Shown here: positions 40,274-49,882 of the stretch, one piece after another
Position numbering within the stretch: the stretch's first letter is position 1
Layout of the letters: each line of letters opens with the position of its first letter
From: CAYONP01 sp964405335
GTDB taxonomy: Bacteria > Armatimonadota > UBA10988
NCBI GenBank assembly: GCA_964405335.1
Contig: CAYONP010000005.1
Span: 34,071 to 98,070 of the forward strand
DNA: 64,000 nucleotides
Direction: 5' to 3'
Position numbers and translations under genes: made by a program
The notes under the pieces: generated by a model
Database searches by the model: none
What the model was told of the DNA's origin: nothing
What the model saw: the letters and a program-made list of their open reading frames with translations, nothing else

Positions 40274-41194
40274 TCAGCGGAAGCTGTCCACCGTCCGCCG
40301 GATGCCCTCCTCGAACTCGACCTCGGGCGACCAGCCAAGCACCCGCGCCGCCTTGGCGATGTCGAGCGCGATGCGCCGCACCTCGCCTGTTCGCGCCGGC
40401 GCGTGCTCGACCCGGAACGGCCCGCCCCAGGCTTGCTCGAGGGCTGCGACCACCTGGTTCACCGTCGTCTCGCGGCCGGTGCCGATGTTGATCACCTCGC
40501 CGTCGGCCCGCTCCGCGGCGGCCACCACGGCGCGCGCCACATCGCCGACGTAGACGAAGTCGCGGGTCTGCTCGCCGTCGCCGTAGACGTGGCAGACGCG
40601 ATCCTCGAACATCCGCTGGCAGAAGATGGCGACCACGCCCGCCTCGCCGTGCGGATCCTGCCGCGGGCCATAGACATTCGAGAAGCGCAGCACCGTCCAG
40701 CGCTGGCCGTGGTTGGCGCCCTCGATGCGCAGGTAATGCTCGGCGATGTGCTTGCTGATGCCATAGGGCGAGAGCGGCAGGTTCGGGTAGCCTTCGGGCA
40801 CCGGCAGGTCGGCCGGCGCCGGCTCGCCGTAGATCGCCCCGCCGGTCGAGCAGTAGACGATCTTCGGCTGGCCGTTGCGACGCGCCGCTTGGAACAAGTT
40901 GAGCGAGCCGACGCCGTTGCGCGCCAGGTCATTGAATGGGTCCTTGAGCGACTCGATCACGCTCACCTGCGCCGCGAGGTGAAAGACCACCTCGGGCCGG
41001 AAGCCGGACACGGTCGCCTCGACCAAGCCGCCGTCGCAGATAGTGCCCTCGTGCAGCGCCACGCCCGCCGGCAGGTTCTCGCGCTTGCCGTTGCTCAAGT
41101 CGTCGATCACCGCCACAGTGTCGCCGCGCTCGACCAGACGCTCGACCACGTGCGAACCGATGAACCCCGCTCCGCCGGTGACCAACGCCCTCAT
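40274..41194 (-). CDS. galE: UDP-glucose 4-epimerase-like NAD-dependent epimerase
   Basis: 306 residues, ATG overlapping the upstream stop (ATGA). SDR motif TGGAGFIGSHVVERL at 5-19, VIDDLSNGKRENL, FHLAAQVSV, YCSTGGAIYGE and the YGISK catalytic pair, then RFSNVYGPRQDP and TRDFVYVGDVA. Typical length for GalE-type nucleotide-sugar epimerases. It likely supplies UDP-galactose or an N-acetylated counterpart to the glycan operon in which it lies. Substrate is not fixed by sequence alone. Confidence 0.88.
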   Translation of the reverse strand: MRALVTGGAGFIGSHVVERLVERGDTVAVIDDLSNGKRENLPAGVALHEGTICDGGLVEATVSGFRPEVVFHLAAQVSVIESLKDPFNDLARNGVGSLNLFQAARRNGQPKIVYCSTGGAIYGEPAPADLPVPEGYPNLPLSPYGISKHIAEHYLRIEGANHGQRWTVLRFSNVYGPRQDPHGEAGVVAIFCQRMFEDRVCHVYGDGEQTRDFVYVGDVARAVVAAAERADGEVINIGTGRETTVNQVVAALEQAWGGPFRVEHAPARTGEVRRIALDIAKAARVLGWSPEVEFEEGIRRTVDSFR

Positions 41195-43044
41195 CTCGCT
41201 CCGCCTCCCTTCTCGCGCCGCCGCAGTGTACCATAGCCGCGCTGGGCGACGATGAGCCCCCAGGCGGCGAGCAGCAGCACGTAGGCCCAGGCCACCGCCA
41301 GCGCCGGACCACCATCGCGCACCGCCGGCGCGAGCAGGTCGAGCAAACTGCTGTCGGCCAGCGCCAGCACCGGCTGTCGTACCGCCTCGCCCGCCGCCGG
41401 ATAGCGCAGCCGCGGCAGCAGCACGCCCCCGGCGACCAGCAGACCGTTGAGCCAGCACAGCACCCGGAGCACCGGCCGGCCGGCGAGCAGCCGGCAACCG
41501 GCGGCCACGAACGGCCCGAGCAGCGGCACCACGGGCAGCAGTTGCCGCCCCGCCGGCGCATAGCCGCTGCCCCAGGCCGTGTAGCTGGCAATCAGCGCAA
41601 AGTGGAGCAGCACCGCCGCGAGCAGCCGCTGGTAGGCCGCCTCGCAGCACATCAGCACCAGGCCGGGAACGAGCAGCAGGCCCAGCGGCCAGGCGACGAA
41701 CAGCCCGTCCTGCTGATCGACCAGCAGTCCCGCCGCGCCGACCAGCGGATTGCCGCTGAACAGCGACGGGAACCGGCCGCCCGAGAGCACCTGTGGCGCA
41801 TCGGGTCGCAGCGTGCCATACAGCGCCAGGTAGACCAGAAGCTGTGTGACGACGCCAGCCGCGAGGCCGAGCCAGAGCGGCCACGACGGCTCGCGATAGC
41901 GGCGCGCGTCTCGGCTGATGAAGACCGCCAAGAGCAGCCCGACCGGAACGTACTTCCAGTGCAGCCAGGGCAGCGCGAACAGCGCCAACACCGCCGGCCA
42001 GCGCGGTCCGCGCCCGCCAACCGCGAGCCAGGCCAGGTAGCCATAGGCCAGTGCCGCCGCCGGCTCGGTGTGCAGGCTGGCCGCATAGGCCAACAGCGGC
42101 GAGCCGAACGCGACCACCGCCGCCGCCAGCCAGCCCGACGCCTCGTCGGCGAGTTCGACGGTCAACCGCACCGCCTGCCAGGCGGCCAAGAGGCCGATCA
42201 CCAGCGCTGTGACCACGGCGCCGATCCAGCCGGCGAGGGCAAAGCCCGGCAGCAGCAGCAGCGACAGGCCGATCTGATGCACGGGTCGGAGCAGGTTGCC
42301 CTCGAGCGGCACGGCGTGCGGATCGAGCCGGCGCCGCGCGGCGGTGACCAGCGACCGGCGCAGCGTGTCGGTCGGCCAGAACGGCCGGTATTCCCGGTCG
42401 GCGTAGTCGTTGGCCAGGTCGAGATCACCGTCCTCCAGCAGGCTGCGGGCGGCCAGCAGGTAGTGCGGCTCGTCGCCGGTCAGGCTCTGTACCTGCGCGG
42501 TCCACAGCGTCACCGCGCCGTAGACCGCGGCCACCGTGGCCAGTGCCTGCGCCGGCGCCAGACCGCGCGCGCGCCACCCGTGCGCCGCCGCGGCGATGGC
42601 CAATGCGGCGGTGCACAGCATGGTCCAGCCGAAGGCCAGCGAGATGGCGAGGTAGCGCGCGGCACGCAGCGGCACATCGTCGGCGCCGCCGGGGAAGCTC
42701 TCGGGGCTGAACCGCGCCAGCAGACCGGTCTGTACGGCCGCGGGGATGACCAGCGCGGCCAGCACCAGCAGCAGGCTGCCGCACAGGGCCGCCAGCGCCG
42801 CGTTGCGCAGTAGCCGCTCTGTCGCGCCGTTCGCCGCTCCGCGACCGCGCAGCGCCTGACCGAACGAGACGCCGTCGCCGAGCATCACCACCACAGCCGT
42901 CAGCAGCCACGACGCACCGAAGCCGACGATCAACCGCAGCAGCAGCCTCGGTTCGACCGCCGATTGCCGCAGCATGAAGCCCGCCGTGGTCAGCGTCACG
43001 CCGCTCGCGGTGGCCAGGCCCAGGCGGCCGAGCAGCCGCATCAT
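41191..43044 (-). CDS. Multispan GT-C-type glycosyltransferase-like membrane protein
   Basis: 617 residues starting MMRLLGRLGLATASG, ATGA overlap with the GT4. Roughly 13 membrane segments. The first extracytoplasmic loop contains SLTGDEPHYLLAARSLLEDGDLDLANDYADREYRPF, the standard T-G-D-E-P-H-Y-L motif of a large uncharacterised GT-C-like family. A later GNPLVGAAGLLVDQQDGLFVAWP block is also typical of it. Probably uses a lipid-linked sugar on the outer face of the inner membrane. Confidence 0.75.
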   Translation of the reverse strand: MMRLLGRLGLATASGVTLTTAGFMLRQSAVEPRLLLRLIVGFGASWLLTAVVVMLGDGVSFGQALRGRGAANGATERLLRNAALAALCGSLLLVLAALVIPAAVQTGLLARFSPESFPGGADDVPLRAARYLAISLAFGWTMLCTAALAIAAAAHGWRARGLAPAQALATVAAVYGAVTLWTAQVQSLTGDEPHYLLAARSLLEDGDLDLANDYADREYRPFWPTDTLRRSLVTAARRRLDPHAVPLEGNLLRPVHQIGLSLLLLPGFALAGWIGAVVTALVIGLLAAWQAVRLTVELADEASGWLAAAVVAFGSPLLAYAASLHTEPAAALAYGYLAWLAVGGRGPRWPAVLALFALPWLHWKYVPVGLLLAVFISRDARRYREPSWPLWLGLAAGVVTQLLVYLALYGTLRPDAPQVLSGGRFPSLFSGNPLVGAAGLLVDQQDGLFVAWPLGLLLVPGLVLMCCEAAYQRLLAAVLLHFALIASYTAWGSGYAPAGRQLLPVVPLLGPFVAAGCRLLAGRPVLRVLCWLNGLLVAGGVLLPRLRYPAAGEAVRQPVLALADSSLLDLLAPAVRDGGPALAVAWAYVLLLAAWGLIVAQRGYGTLRRREKGGGAR

Positions 43045-44198
43045 CGGCCGACCTCGGCCAGCACCGAGTGGTACAACCGGACGGTCCGCTCCGCCTGCCG
43101 CGCCAGCGTGAAGGTGGTTTCGACCCGCCGCCGGCCGGCCGCGCCGAGCCGCGCGCGCTCGAGCGGGTCGGCCAGCAGGCGGACCAGCGCCGCGGCCAGC
43201 TCGCCGGGATCGCCCGCGCGGGTGGTGCAGCCGGTGACGCCGTCGAGCACCACCTCGCGCAGCCCGCCGGCTTCGCTGGCGACCAGCGGTTTGCCCAGCG
43301 CCGCCGCCTCGAGCGCGGCCAGGCCCTGACCCTCGCTGAGCGACGGCATGGCCACCACCGCCGCCGCCGCCAGCCACGGCGCCACCGGCTCGCGGTAGCC
43401 GACGAACCGGCACGCCGACGCCAGGCCCAGACCGGCCGCCTCAGCCCGCAGCGACGACGCGGCCGGACCGTCGCCGACGAACACGAACAACGCGCCGGGC
43501 GCCTCGCGCAGCACCGCCGGCACCGCGCGGATCAGCACGTGCTGACCCTTGTGCACCGCCAGCTCGCCGACCTGGACCACGAGCGGCCGGTCGGGCTGCA
43601 CGCCGAGCTCGGCCCGCACCGCGGCCACCGACTCTGGGGTGGCGGCCGACTGGAGCGCCGCCGGGTCGACGCCGTTGGGCACCACGGCGATCCGGCTGCC
43701 GGCCAGCCGATGCGTCGCGCGCAGGTCGTCGGCAATCGCGCCCGAGACGCAGAGGCAGCGGGCGCAGAGCCCGACCGTGCGCGCATCGAGGGCCAACATG
43801 CGCAGCCGCCGCCAGCGCTCGGTGCCGAGCTGAAAGTCGGGCTGCAGCAGGGCGTGATAGGTGGTCACCACCGGCAGGCCCAGCCGCGCGGCCACCGGCC
43901 GGGCAATCGCCGAGGCGCGCAGATCGTGGGTGCAGACCAGGTCGAAGCCCTCGCGCACGAGCCGCGCCAGCGCCGCGCGGGCCAGCGGCAGCGGGGCCCG
44001 CAGGGCAACTCGGCGCGTGTTCAGGCCGGCGGCGGCCAAGGCCGCGACGTAGGGCCCGCCCGCCGCCGGCTGGGCGATGGTCCAGTCGATGCAGTCGCGG
44101 GTGCGGGTAGCCAGGTCGAGAATGTGCTTCTGCCCGCCGTAGAGCCGGCCGCCGGTGCCCGCCGCGTCGACCGCCAAAACCCGCATTCGCTCGCTCAT
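43041..44198 (-). CDS. Family 4 glycosyltransferase
   Basis: 385 residues from MSERMRVLAVDAAG (ATGA overlap upstream). Features: GGRLYGGQKHILDLATR, LVCTHDLRASAIARPVA, VVTTYHALLQPDF, IAVVPNGVDPAAL, VQVGELAVHKGQHVLIRAV, FVGDGPAASSLRAEAAGLGL and SLSEGQGLAALEAAALGKPLVASEAGG, the GT4 donor site with E-x7-E. Likely a cytoplasmic enzyme that extends the lipid-linked oligosaccharide. Confidence 0.92.
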   Translation of the reverse strand: MSERMRVLAVDAAGTGGRLYGGQKHILDLATRTRDCIDWTIAQPAAGGPYVAALAAAGLNTRRVALRAPLPLARAALARLVREGFDLVCTHDLRASAIARPVAARLGLPVVTTYHALLQPDFQLGTERWRRLRMLALDARTVGLCARCLCVSGAIADDLRATHRLAGSRIAVVPNGVDPAALQSAATPESVAAVRAELGVQPDRPLVVQVGELAVHKGQHVLIRAVPAVLREAPGALFVFVGDGPAASSLRAEAAGLGLASACRFVGYREPVAPWLAAAAVVAMPSLSEGQGLAALEAAALGKPLVASEAGGLREVVLDGVTGCTTRAGDPGELAAALVRLLADPLERARLGAAGRRRVETTFTLARQAERTVRLYHSVLAEVGR

Positions 44199-45058
44199 CG
44201 TGCCGCCCGCCAGACCGGCCGCCACAGCTCATCGGCCGATTCGTCGCGCCACAGGCCATGGGCGGCGCGCAACCGGCTGAGCCAGCGGACCAGCGCGGCC
44301 GAGCAGGGATCGCGATGACGGTCGTAGAACAGCATCCGACTCTCGTAATGCGCGCGGCGGCGGCGGGCGGGAACCTGGCCGGCGCTCTGCCCGCCGTGGT
44401 GCAGCGCGCGGGCGGCCGGGGCGAGCAGGATTGGCCACCCACGCCGGCGGACGCGCTCGCACAGGTCGGCCTCTTCGAAGTACAAGAAGCCCTCCTCGGG
44501 CAGCAGGCCGATCCGCCGCCACAGCCACATCGGGGCGAGCAGTGCGGCGGTGCCGACCGAGCGCACGCGGACCGGCTCGCGCAGCGCCAGCGCCCGTTGC
44601 TGCCAGGTCGCCGAGGCGGTCAGCCGCCGGCCGAGCAGCACCAGCCAGACTTCGCGCAGCAGGCCGGGCACGTAGTCCCAGTGCCACTGCACCGAGCCGT
44701 CGGGGCTCTCGACCAGTGGCGCGACGAGTGCCGCGCGGGGCTCGGCGCGGGCGGCGCGCAACAGCTCGGCCAGCGCACCGGGCCGCAGCTCGGCGTCGCT
44801 GTTGAGCAGCAGCGTCCAGTCGCCCCGCGCGCGGCGCAGGGCCAGGTTGTTGCCGCCGGCAAAGCCGAGATTCCGCGGCGCGGCGAGGAGCCGAAGGTCC
44901 TGTTCGGCGCGCAGGCGAGCGAGCGAGTCATCGGTCGAGGCGTTGTCGACCACGATCACCTCGACGGCCTCGTCGGCCACCTGGCTCAGGGCGCTGTGCG
45001 CCGCGGCAAGGGCCAGGTCGGGCGTGTTCCAGTTGACGATGATCACCGAGACCATCAT
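44195..45058 (-). CDS. Family 2 glycosyltransferase (rhamnosyltransferase-like)
   Basis: 287 residues, ATGA overlap. VSVIIVNWNTPDLALAAAHSAL, VIVVDNASTDDSLARL, NLGFAGGNNLALRRARGDWTLLLNSDAELRPGAL (NSD site near residue 92) and GFLYFEEADLCERVRRRGWPI, the E-x-D-L-C motif of WbbL/RfbN-type rhamnosyl- and similar transferases. It resembles the GT2 half of the fusion protein encoded further upstream. Donor unknown. Confidence 0.92.
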   Translation of the reverse strand: MMVSVIIVNWNTPDLALAAAHSALSQVADEAVEVIVVDNASTDDSLARLRAEQDLRLLAAPRNLGFAGGNNLALRRARGDWTLLLNSDAELRPGALAELLRAARAEPRAALVAPLVESPDGSVQWHWDYVPGLLREVWLVLLGRRLTASATWQQRALALREPVRVRSVGTAALLAPMWLWRRIGLLPEEGFLYFEEADLCERVRRRGWPILLAPAARALHHGGQSAGQVPARRRRAHYESRMLFYDRHRDPCSAALVRWLSRLRAAHGLWRDESADELWRPVWRAAR

Positions 45059-45810
45059 GCGCCCCGCCGTTCCGCGCGCCGGAGCTCCCACGCCTTGGCC
45101 CGCACGGTGAAGACGTAGAAGGCCATCAGGAGACAGATGATCAGCCCGACATGCCCGTCGCGGAAGCCCTGCTTGACCACATACCGGCGCCAGAAGTCGC
45201 GCACAGGGGCGAGCAGCATCTTGGCCACCGACGGCTCGCGACTGCTCGCCGCCCGCTCGGCCGCCTCGCGCTCGGTGTAGCGGTTGAGCTTCTCGATGAA
45301 GGCGAACACCGTCGCGTGCGAGTGGTGGATGATTGCGCCGCTCAGCGTGGCAAACCGGCCCTTGACCCGCGGCAACTGCTCGTGCACCGAGCCCTGCCAG
45401 TGCACCGAGGCGCGGTGCAGCCGCGTGCGCGGGTCGTTGCAGTGACCGTGGCGCGGCCACTCGCCAAAGATGCAGTGGCGGAACGGCACGGCATAGACGT
45501 CCATCGCGTCCGGCCGGGCGATCACCTCGCGCACCTCGGCGGCCAGCTCCGGCGTCACCTCCTCGTCGGCGTCGACGGCCAGGATCCAGTCGCAGCCGGC
45601 TGCCTCGGCGCCGGCGTTGCGCTGCGCGTCGTAGTGATCGAGCGCCCGGCGCAGGACCAGCGCGCCGGCGGCCTCGGCGATTGCGGCGGTCTCGTCGGTG
45701 CTCTCGTCGTCGACGACGACGATGCGGTCGCACCAAGCAACGCTGGCCAGGCAGCGGGGCAGGCGCGCCGCCTCGTTTTTCGCCAGGATGACCGCCGCCA
45801 CCGTCGCCAT
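45055..45810 (-). CDS. Family 2 glycosyltransferase (WaaE/KdtX-like)
   Basis: 251 residues from ATG 45810 (a GTG one codon earlier also fits the overlap). VAAVILAKNEAARLPRCLASVAWCDRIVVVDDESTDETAAIA, ALDHYDAQRNAGAEAAGCDWILAVDADEEV (DAD site near residue 86) and the RLHRASVHWQGSVHEQLP block characteristic of WaaE/KdtX lipopolysaccharide-core glucosyltransferases. The C-terminal 60 residues contain an amphipathic or hydrophobic stretch (GHVGLIICLLMAFYVFTV). Overlaps its neighbours on both sides. Confidence 0.9.
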   Translation of the reverse strand: MATVAAVILAKNEAARLPRCLASVAWCDRIVVVDDESTDETAAIAEAAGALVLRRALDHYDAQRNAGAEAAGCDWILAVDADEEVTPELAAEVREVIARPDAMDVYAVPFRHCIFGEWPRHGHCNDPRTRLHRASVHWQGSVHEQLPRVKGRFATLSGAIIHHSHATVFAFIEKLNRYTEREAAERAASSREPSVAKMLLAPVRDFWRRYVVKQGFRDGHVGLIICLLMAFYVFTVRAKAWELRRAERRGA

Positions 45811-48203
45811 CACTCGCCTCCGAGACCGATCCGCACCTGGGCCAGATGGTAGCGTATCCGCGCCGCCCGATCGTGACCAGCCAACGGCGCGGCGGCCAGC
45901 TTGGCCAGGCCCGTGACGACCAGCCCCAGGCGCAGCGCGCCGGCGGCGGCCGGACCGTCCCAGCGGCCGATGAACCGGACCAGGCTGCGCTGGTAGTGCT
46001 CACGCCGGATGAACGCCCGGCCGCCATAGCTGGCACCCTCGTGGTGGAGCACGGTGACCGACCGGTCGACGGCAAGGTCCCAGCCGGCGGCCACCACGCG
46101 GCGGCACCAGTCGGCATCCTCGAAGTACATGAAGTACCCCGGGTCGAGCCCGCCGACGCGTCGCCAGACCTCGGAGCGGGTGAGCAGGCAAGCACCGCAA
46201 AGATACGGCGGCGGACCGGCGTTTGGATCCTGAACGCTGTTCGGCCGCCGGTGAAACAGGTCGGCAACGGCCGCCGCCGCGGTGGGGAATGTCGCCGGCG
46301 GGCGCTGCTCGGTGCCGTCGGGCAGGAGCAGTCGGGCGCCCAGCGCAGCCACTTCCGGAGCCGCCTCGAGCCGAGCCGCCAGCCGCTCGAGCGCGGTCGG
46401 CTCGGGCAGCTCGCAGTCGGGGTTGAGCAGCCACTGCAGCTCACCCGTGGCCTGATCAAAGGCCAGATTGGTCCCGGCGGCAAAGCCGAGATTGCGCCGG
46501 CTGGCGATCAGTCGCACGGCCGGGAACTCAGCGCGCACCATCCCGGCCACCGGCTCGCTGGAGGCATTGTCGACGACCACCACCTCGACCCGCCGGCTGG
46601 TCTCCTGCGCGGCCAGGCTGGCCAGGCAGCGGCGCAGCTTGTCCAGCGCGTTGTAGCTCACGATGCCGACGGTGACCGAACCCGGTTCGGGATCCGAACG
46701 CCGTTCGGGCACCACGGCTTGGTCACCCGTCCGTAGGGGCCGCCGCGCGGCCCGGGCGACGCGCCGGTCGGCCCGCTCGACCACCGGTCGCACCGCGGCC
46801 CCGTCGGCGATGGTCGGCCGCGCCACCGACGCGCACGCAGCATAGGCCAAGAGACTGACCAGCCACCGCGACGTCCAGGGCCAGTCGTCGAGCCCGTACC
46901 AGACCAGCAGCATAAGCGCGCCCAGGCCCAGGCTGGGCAGCAGCATGGCGGCATAGGGCAGCCGCACCCGTCGGGCCAGCAGGCCGGCGCCGACGGCGAC
47001 CACGGCGAGCTCACCGAGCAGCCGCGCCAGCGCCGCGCCGGGCAGGTCGACGGCGTCGAGCAGCGGCGGCACGGCGAGCAGCACCGTCGCCAGACCGGCG
47101 GCCATGCTGGCGACCACCTGCCAGGGGCGGTCGAAGAGGTAGAGCAGCCAGTGGATCACCGCGCCGAGGAAGGTCAGCGGCGCAATCCAGATCAGGATGG
47201 CCAGCGGCAGAGTCGCCGCGGCATAGTCGGGCCGGAAGAGGCGCAGGATCTGTGGGGCGAGCAACGTGACGCTGAGCGCCAGCGGCGTCAGCCCGAGCAG
47301 GGCCACGCGCACGGCCAGCCCGGCGCGCTCGGCGAGCGGCACCGCGCCGGCGGCCTGGGCGCGGGCCAGGCTGGGCAGCAGGGCTGCGTGCAGGCTCATC
47401 ACCGCCGCCAGGAAGACCTCGAGCGCGCGGAAGGCGACGGCATATTGCCCGGCGGCGGTGTCGCCGAGCGCTTGGCGGACCCAGAGCAGATCGAACCGCC
47501 CGAACCAGGCCCCGAGCTGACCGGCGACCGCCGCTCCCAGCGCCATCGCCAGCATCTCGCGGGCCAGCGTGCCGCGCCAGCGGAGCCGCCACAACGGCTG
47601 AGCGATCAGCGGCCGAACCAGGCGGTAGGTCAACGCGAACTGCACCGCCGCGCCGGTGATCTGGGCGCCGACGGCCCAGGCGATCGGCCGGCGGAAGACC
47701 AGCACGCCGAGGATGATGCCGGCGTTGATCACCAGCCCGGCGACGACCGAGGCGAGCGCCGAGCGCTCGAACGCCTCGCGGCCGTGCAGCGCTTCATCGA
47801 ACGTGTTGCCGACCGAGAGGATGAGGCTCGCGGCGAGCAGCAGGGCGAAGATGCCGCGCTCGCGGGCGGTGTCGAAATCGAGCCAGCACCAGAGCCCCGC
47901 CGCGACGCAGACCAGCGCGGTCAGGCAGAGCCGGAGGGCAAGTACCTGGGCAAGAAGCTCGCCGGCCCGCGCCGGATCGCGGGCGATGCCGCGGATTAGC
48001 GGCACCCGCAGATGGAAGTGGGCCAAGACCGCCCAGGCCGCGGCGACCTGCAGCGCGTACTGGTAGATGCCGAAGGTCTTCGGCTCGATGCTGTTGGTCA
48101 GCAGAGGGAAGGCAATCAGCGAGGCGGCGCGGACGATGAGCTGCGCCGCGGCCAAGGCCGCCGTGCCGCGCACCAGGCGCCGCACCCCTGGTCGGTCGGT
48201 CAT
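45810..48203 (-). CDS. Wzx-type flippase fused to a family 2 glycosyltransferase
   Basis: 797 residues in one open frame from ATG 48203 (ATGA overlap upstream). Residues 1-460 are a Wzx/RfbX polysaccharide flippase: LVRGTAALAAAQLIVRAASLIAFPLLTNSI, IPLIRG-like helix 2, GQLGAWFGRFDLLWVRQALGDTAAGQYAVAFRALEV and about 12-14 membrane helices. Residues 463-509 form an Arg-rich linker (VERADRRVARAARRPLRTGDQ). From about 510 a complete GT2 follows: VTVGIVSYNALDKLRRCLASL, VVVVDNASSEPV, NLGFAAGTNLAFDQATGELQWLLNPDCELP and FMYFEDADWCRRVV. No stop separates them. A GTAG-tagged hairpin lies in the linker DNA. An internal GTG near 46710 could give a separate GT2, so fusion or two overlapping products are both possible. 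Confidence 0.7.
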   Translation of the reverse strand: MTDRPGVRRLVRGTAALAAAQLIVRAASLIAFPLLTNSIEPKTFGIYQYALQVAAAWAVLAHFHLRVPLIRGIARDPARAGELLAQVLALRLCLTALVCVAAGLWCWLDFDTARERGIFALLLAASLILSVGNTFDEALHGREAFERSALASVVAGLVINAGIILGVLVFRRPIAWAVGAQITGAAVQFALTYRLVRPLIAQPLWRLRWRGTLAREMLAMALGAAVAGQLGAWFGRFDLLWVRQALGDTAAGQYAVAFRALEVFLAAVMSLHAALLPSLARAQAAGAVPLAERAGLAVRVALLGLTPLALSVTLLAPQILRLFRPDYAAATLPLAILIWIAPLTFLGAVIHWLLYLFDRPWQVVASMAAGLATVLLAVPPLLDAVDLPGAALARLLGELAVVAVGAGLLARRVRLPYAAMLLPSLGLGALMLLVWYGLDDWPWTSRWLVSLLAYAACASVARPTIADGAAVRPVVERADRRVARAARRPLRTGDQAVVPERRSDPEPGSVTVGIVSYNALDKLRRCLASLAAQETSRRVEVVVVDNASSEPVAGMVRAEFPAVRLIASRRNLGFAAGTNLAFDQATGELQWLLNPDCELPEPTALERLAARLEAAPEVAALGARLLLPDGTEQRPPATFPTAAAAVADLFHRRPNSVQDPNAGPPPYLCGACLLTRSEVWRRVGGLDPGYFMYFEDADWCRRVVAAGWDLAVDRSVTVLHHEGASYGGRAFIRREHYQRSLVRFIGRWDGPAAAGALRLGLVVTGLAKLAAAPLAGHDRAARIRYHLAQVRIGLGGE
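46676..46753. repeat. Cluster of three hairpins in the flippase-GT2 linker, one GTAG-tagged
   Basis: CCGAACC-C-GGTTCGG at 46676-46690, CCGAACG-C-CGTTCGG at 46694-46708, and GTAG (46733-46736) followed by GGGCCGC-CGC-GCGGCCC (46737-46753). The last has the architecture of copy 3 at 20107. All lie between the coding sequence of the flippase domain and that of the GT2 domain. Confidence 0.65.
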
Positions 48204-49882
48204 GGGCGGGCCCGCTGATAGAGCACCAGCCGCTCGCCGCCCGGCAGCGTGTACTCGGCGGCCGGTCGGTAGATCGCCCGGAACCGCCACCACTCCGCGC
48301 GGAGCAGCGCGAGCTGGGCCTCGATCGGCCCGGCGTGCGCGCCCTGGTTGCCGTCCAGCATCAGCACGGTGTCGTAGCCTTCGGCGAGCCAGTCGGCGAG
48401 CGGCTTCGCCTCGGCCGCGACGCCACCGCGGATGACGACCCGCCGCTCCGGCCGCAGCAGGACCGGCACCGACTGGCGGGCGACGTAGTATCGCACGGTG
48501 AGGAAGTTGACGTGGGCGGTGTTCGGCATCACCGCGCAGAGGCCGCCGGGCGGGGTGAGGGCGACGATGTCGCGCGCCAGCGCCTCGTGCGGCCAGGCGC
48601 GCCGGCTGGGATGCCCGGTGAAGTGCGCCGCCTCGGCCAGCCAGGGCGCGGCCGCGGGACCGACCCGGCCGTGCACGAACGGCAGGCCGAAGGCCACCGC
48701 GTGGAACTGCAGGCTGCCATAGCCAAGCAGTAGCGTCACTCCGGCGGCTTGCGCCGCGGCGCGCCGCCGGCCGGGCGAGGTGACCGGCGCGAGCCAACTG
48801 CACGAGAGCACCGCCAGCGCCGGCAGCAGCGGCATCGAGAAGCGCGGGTCCTTGTTCGGCACCAGCCAGAGCAGCACCAGGCCGCCGGCGAACCAAGCCG
48901 CCAACAGCCCGAAACCGGCTAGTTCGCTTCGCCGCCGCCAGGCAATCAGCGCGCCGAGCGCGGCCAGCAGGCTGAACGGCAGGAAGAGCTGCCAGCGCAG
49001 CAGCGCCGCCGGGTAGTAGCCGATTCCGGCGAGGCTGAGCGGCCCGGGGTCGGCGTCGGTCTGCCAGGTCTGGTTGGAGGTCAGGAGCTCGCGGACAATC
49101 GCGCCAGGGTGGCTGAGATACCAGGGCCCAGCAACGACCAGCGCCACCACGCCGATCGCCAGCAGGCTGTAGACGATCGCCGCCGGCCGAGCCTCGCCGG
49201 CGCGGACTCGGCGGCGCCCCTCGAACAGCGCCGCGATAAGCGCCGGCGCGGCGGAGACGGCGACACTCCACTTGGCCAGCAGGCCGAGCCCGAGGACGAA
49301 GCCGATGGGCCAGCCGAGCCAGCGGTGGGTCAATCCGCGCGAGGCGGCGACGAGGCAGACGAGCCAGGCGGTCAGGGCGGTGAGCGGGAAGTCGAGCAGG
49401 TAGGTTCGCGTCTGGCCGGAGAGGATGGGATAGACGGCGACGATGAACGCGGCGCAGAGGGCGGCCAGCGCGCCGTAACAGCGGTTGGCCAGCGCGTAGA
49501 CCGAGCACATCAGGACCAGTAGGTAAAGCAGGTTGACCAGCACGGGCAGGTCGGCGGTGTCGAACGGCGACTCGGCCGGCGGGATGACGCCGAACAGCTT
49601 CCAGACCAGCGCGCCGCCGAGGTGGACCAGCGGCGGGTAGTAGTCGGAGGTGGCGGCGACGCCGGCGAGGGCGTCGGCCGGCGGCAGGTCGGTCAGGTAG
49701 GCGTGGTAGACCAGGCTCCAGCTCAGGTGCACGGCCGGGTCCCACGATGGTGGCGTGTGGTCGAGCTCGAGCCAGGCGAGCGTGGCGGACGAGGCGGCGA
49801 GCCAGATGGCGACCACGCCGTAGACCGGCAGCACGCGGGCGGTGATCCGCGCGGCGCTGCTCGGCTCGCGCGGCTGGCTCAT
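48200..49882 (-). CDS. Multispan GT-C-type glycosyltransferase-like membrane protein (GT39/ArnT-like)
   Basis: 560 residues from MSQPREPSSAARITARV, ATGA overlap with its neighbour. About 10-12 membrane helices. First extracytoplasmic loop TPPSWDPAVHLSWSLVYHAYLTD with the early Asp, then GQTRTYLLDFPLTALTAWLV and VPNKDPRFSMPLLPALAVL, matching PMT_2/ArnT-type enzymes. The extracytoplasmic C-terminal 130 residues contain PPGGLCAVMPNTAHVNFLTVRYY. Likely transfers a sugar from polyprenyl phosphate to a glycan or lipid on the outer face of the inner membrane. Confidence 0.75.
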   Translation of the reverse strand: MSQPREPSSAARITARVLPVYGVVAIWLAASSATLAWLELDHTPPSWDPAVHLSWSLVYHAYLTDLPPADALAGVAATSDYYPPLVHLGGALVWKLFGVIPPAESPFDTADLPVLVNLLYLLVLMCSVYALANRCYGALAALCAAFIVAVYPILSGQTRTYLLDFPLTALTAWLVCLVAASRGLTHRWLGWPIGFVLGLGLLAKWSVAVSAAPALIAALFEGRRRVRAGEARPAAIVYSLLAIGVVALVVAGPWYLSHPGAIVRELLTSNQTWQTDADPGPLSLAGIGYYPAALLRWQLFLPFSLLAALGALIAWRRRSELAGFGLLAAWFAGGLVLLWLVPNKDPRFSMPLLPALAVLSCSWLAPVTSPGRRRAAAQAAGVTLLLGYGSLQFHAVAFGLPFVHGRVGPAAAPWLAEAAHFTGHPSRRAWPHEALARDIVALTPPGGLCAVMPNTAHVNFLTVRYYVARQSVPVLLRPERRVVIRGGVAAEAKPLADWLAEGYDTVLMLDGNQGAHAGPIEAQLALLRAEWWRFRAIYRPAAEYTLPGGERLVLYQRARP

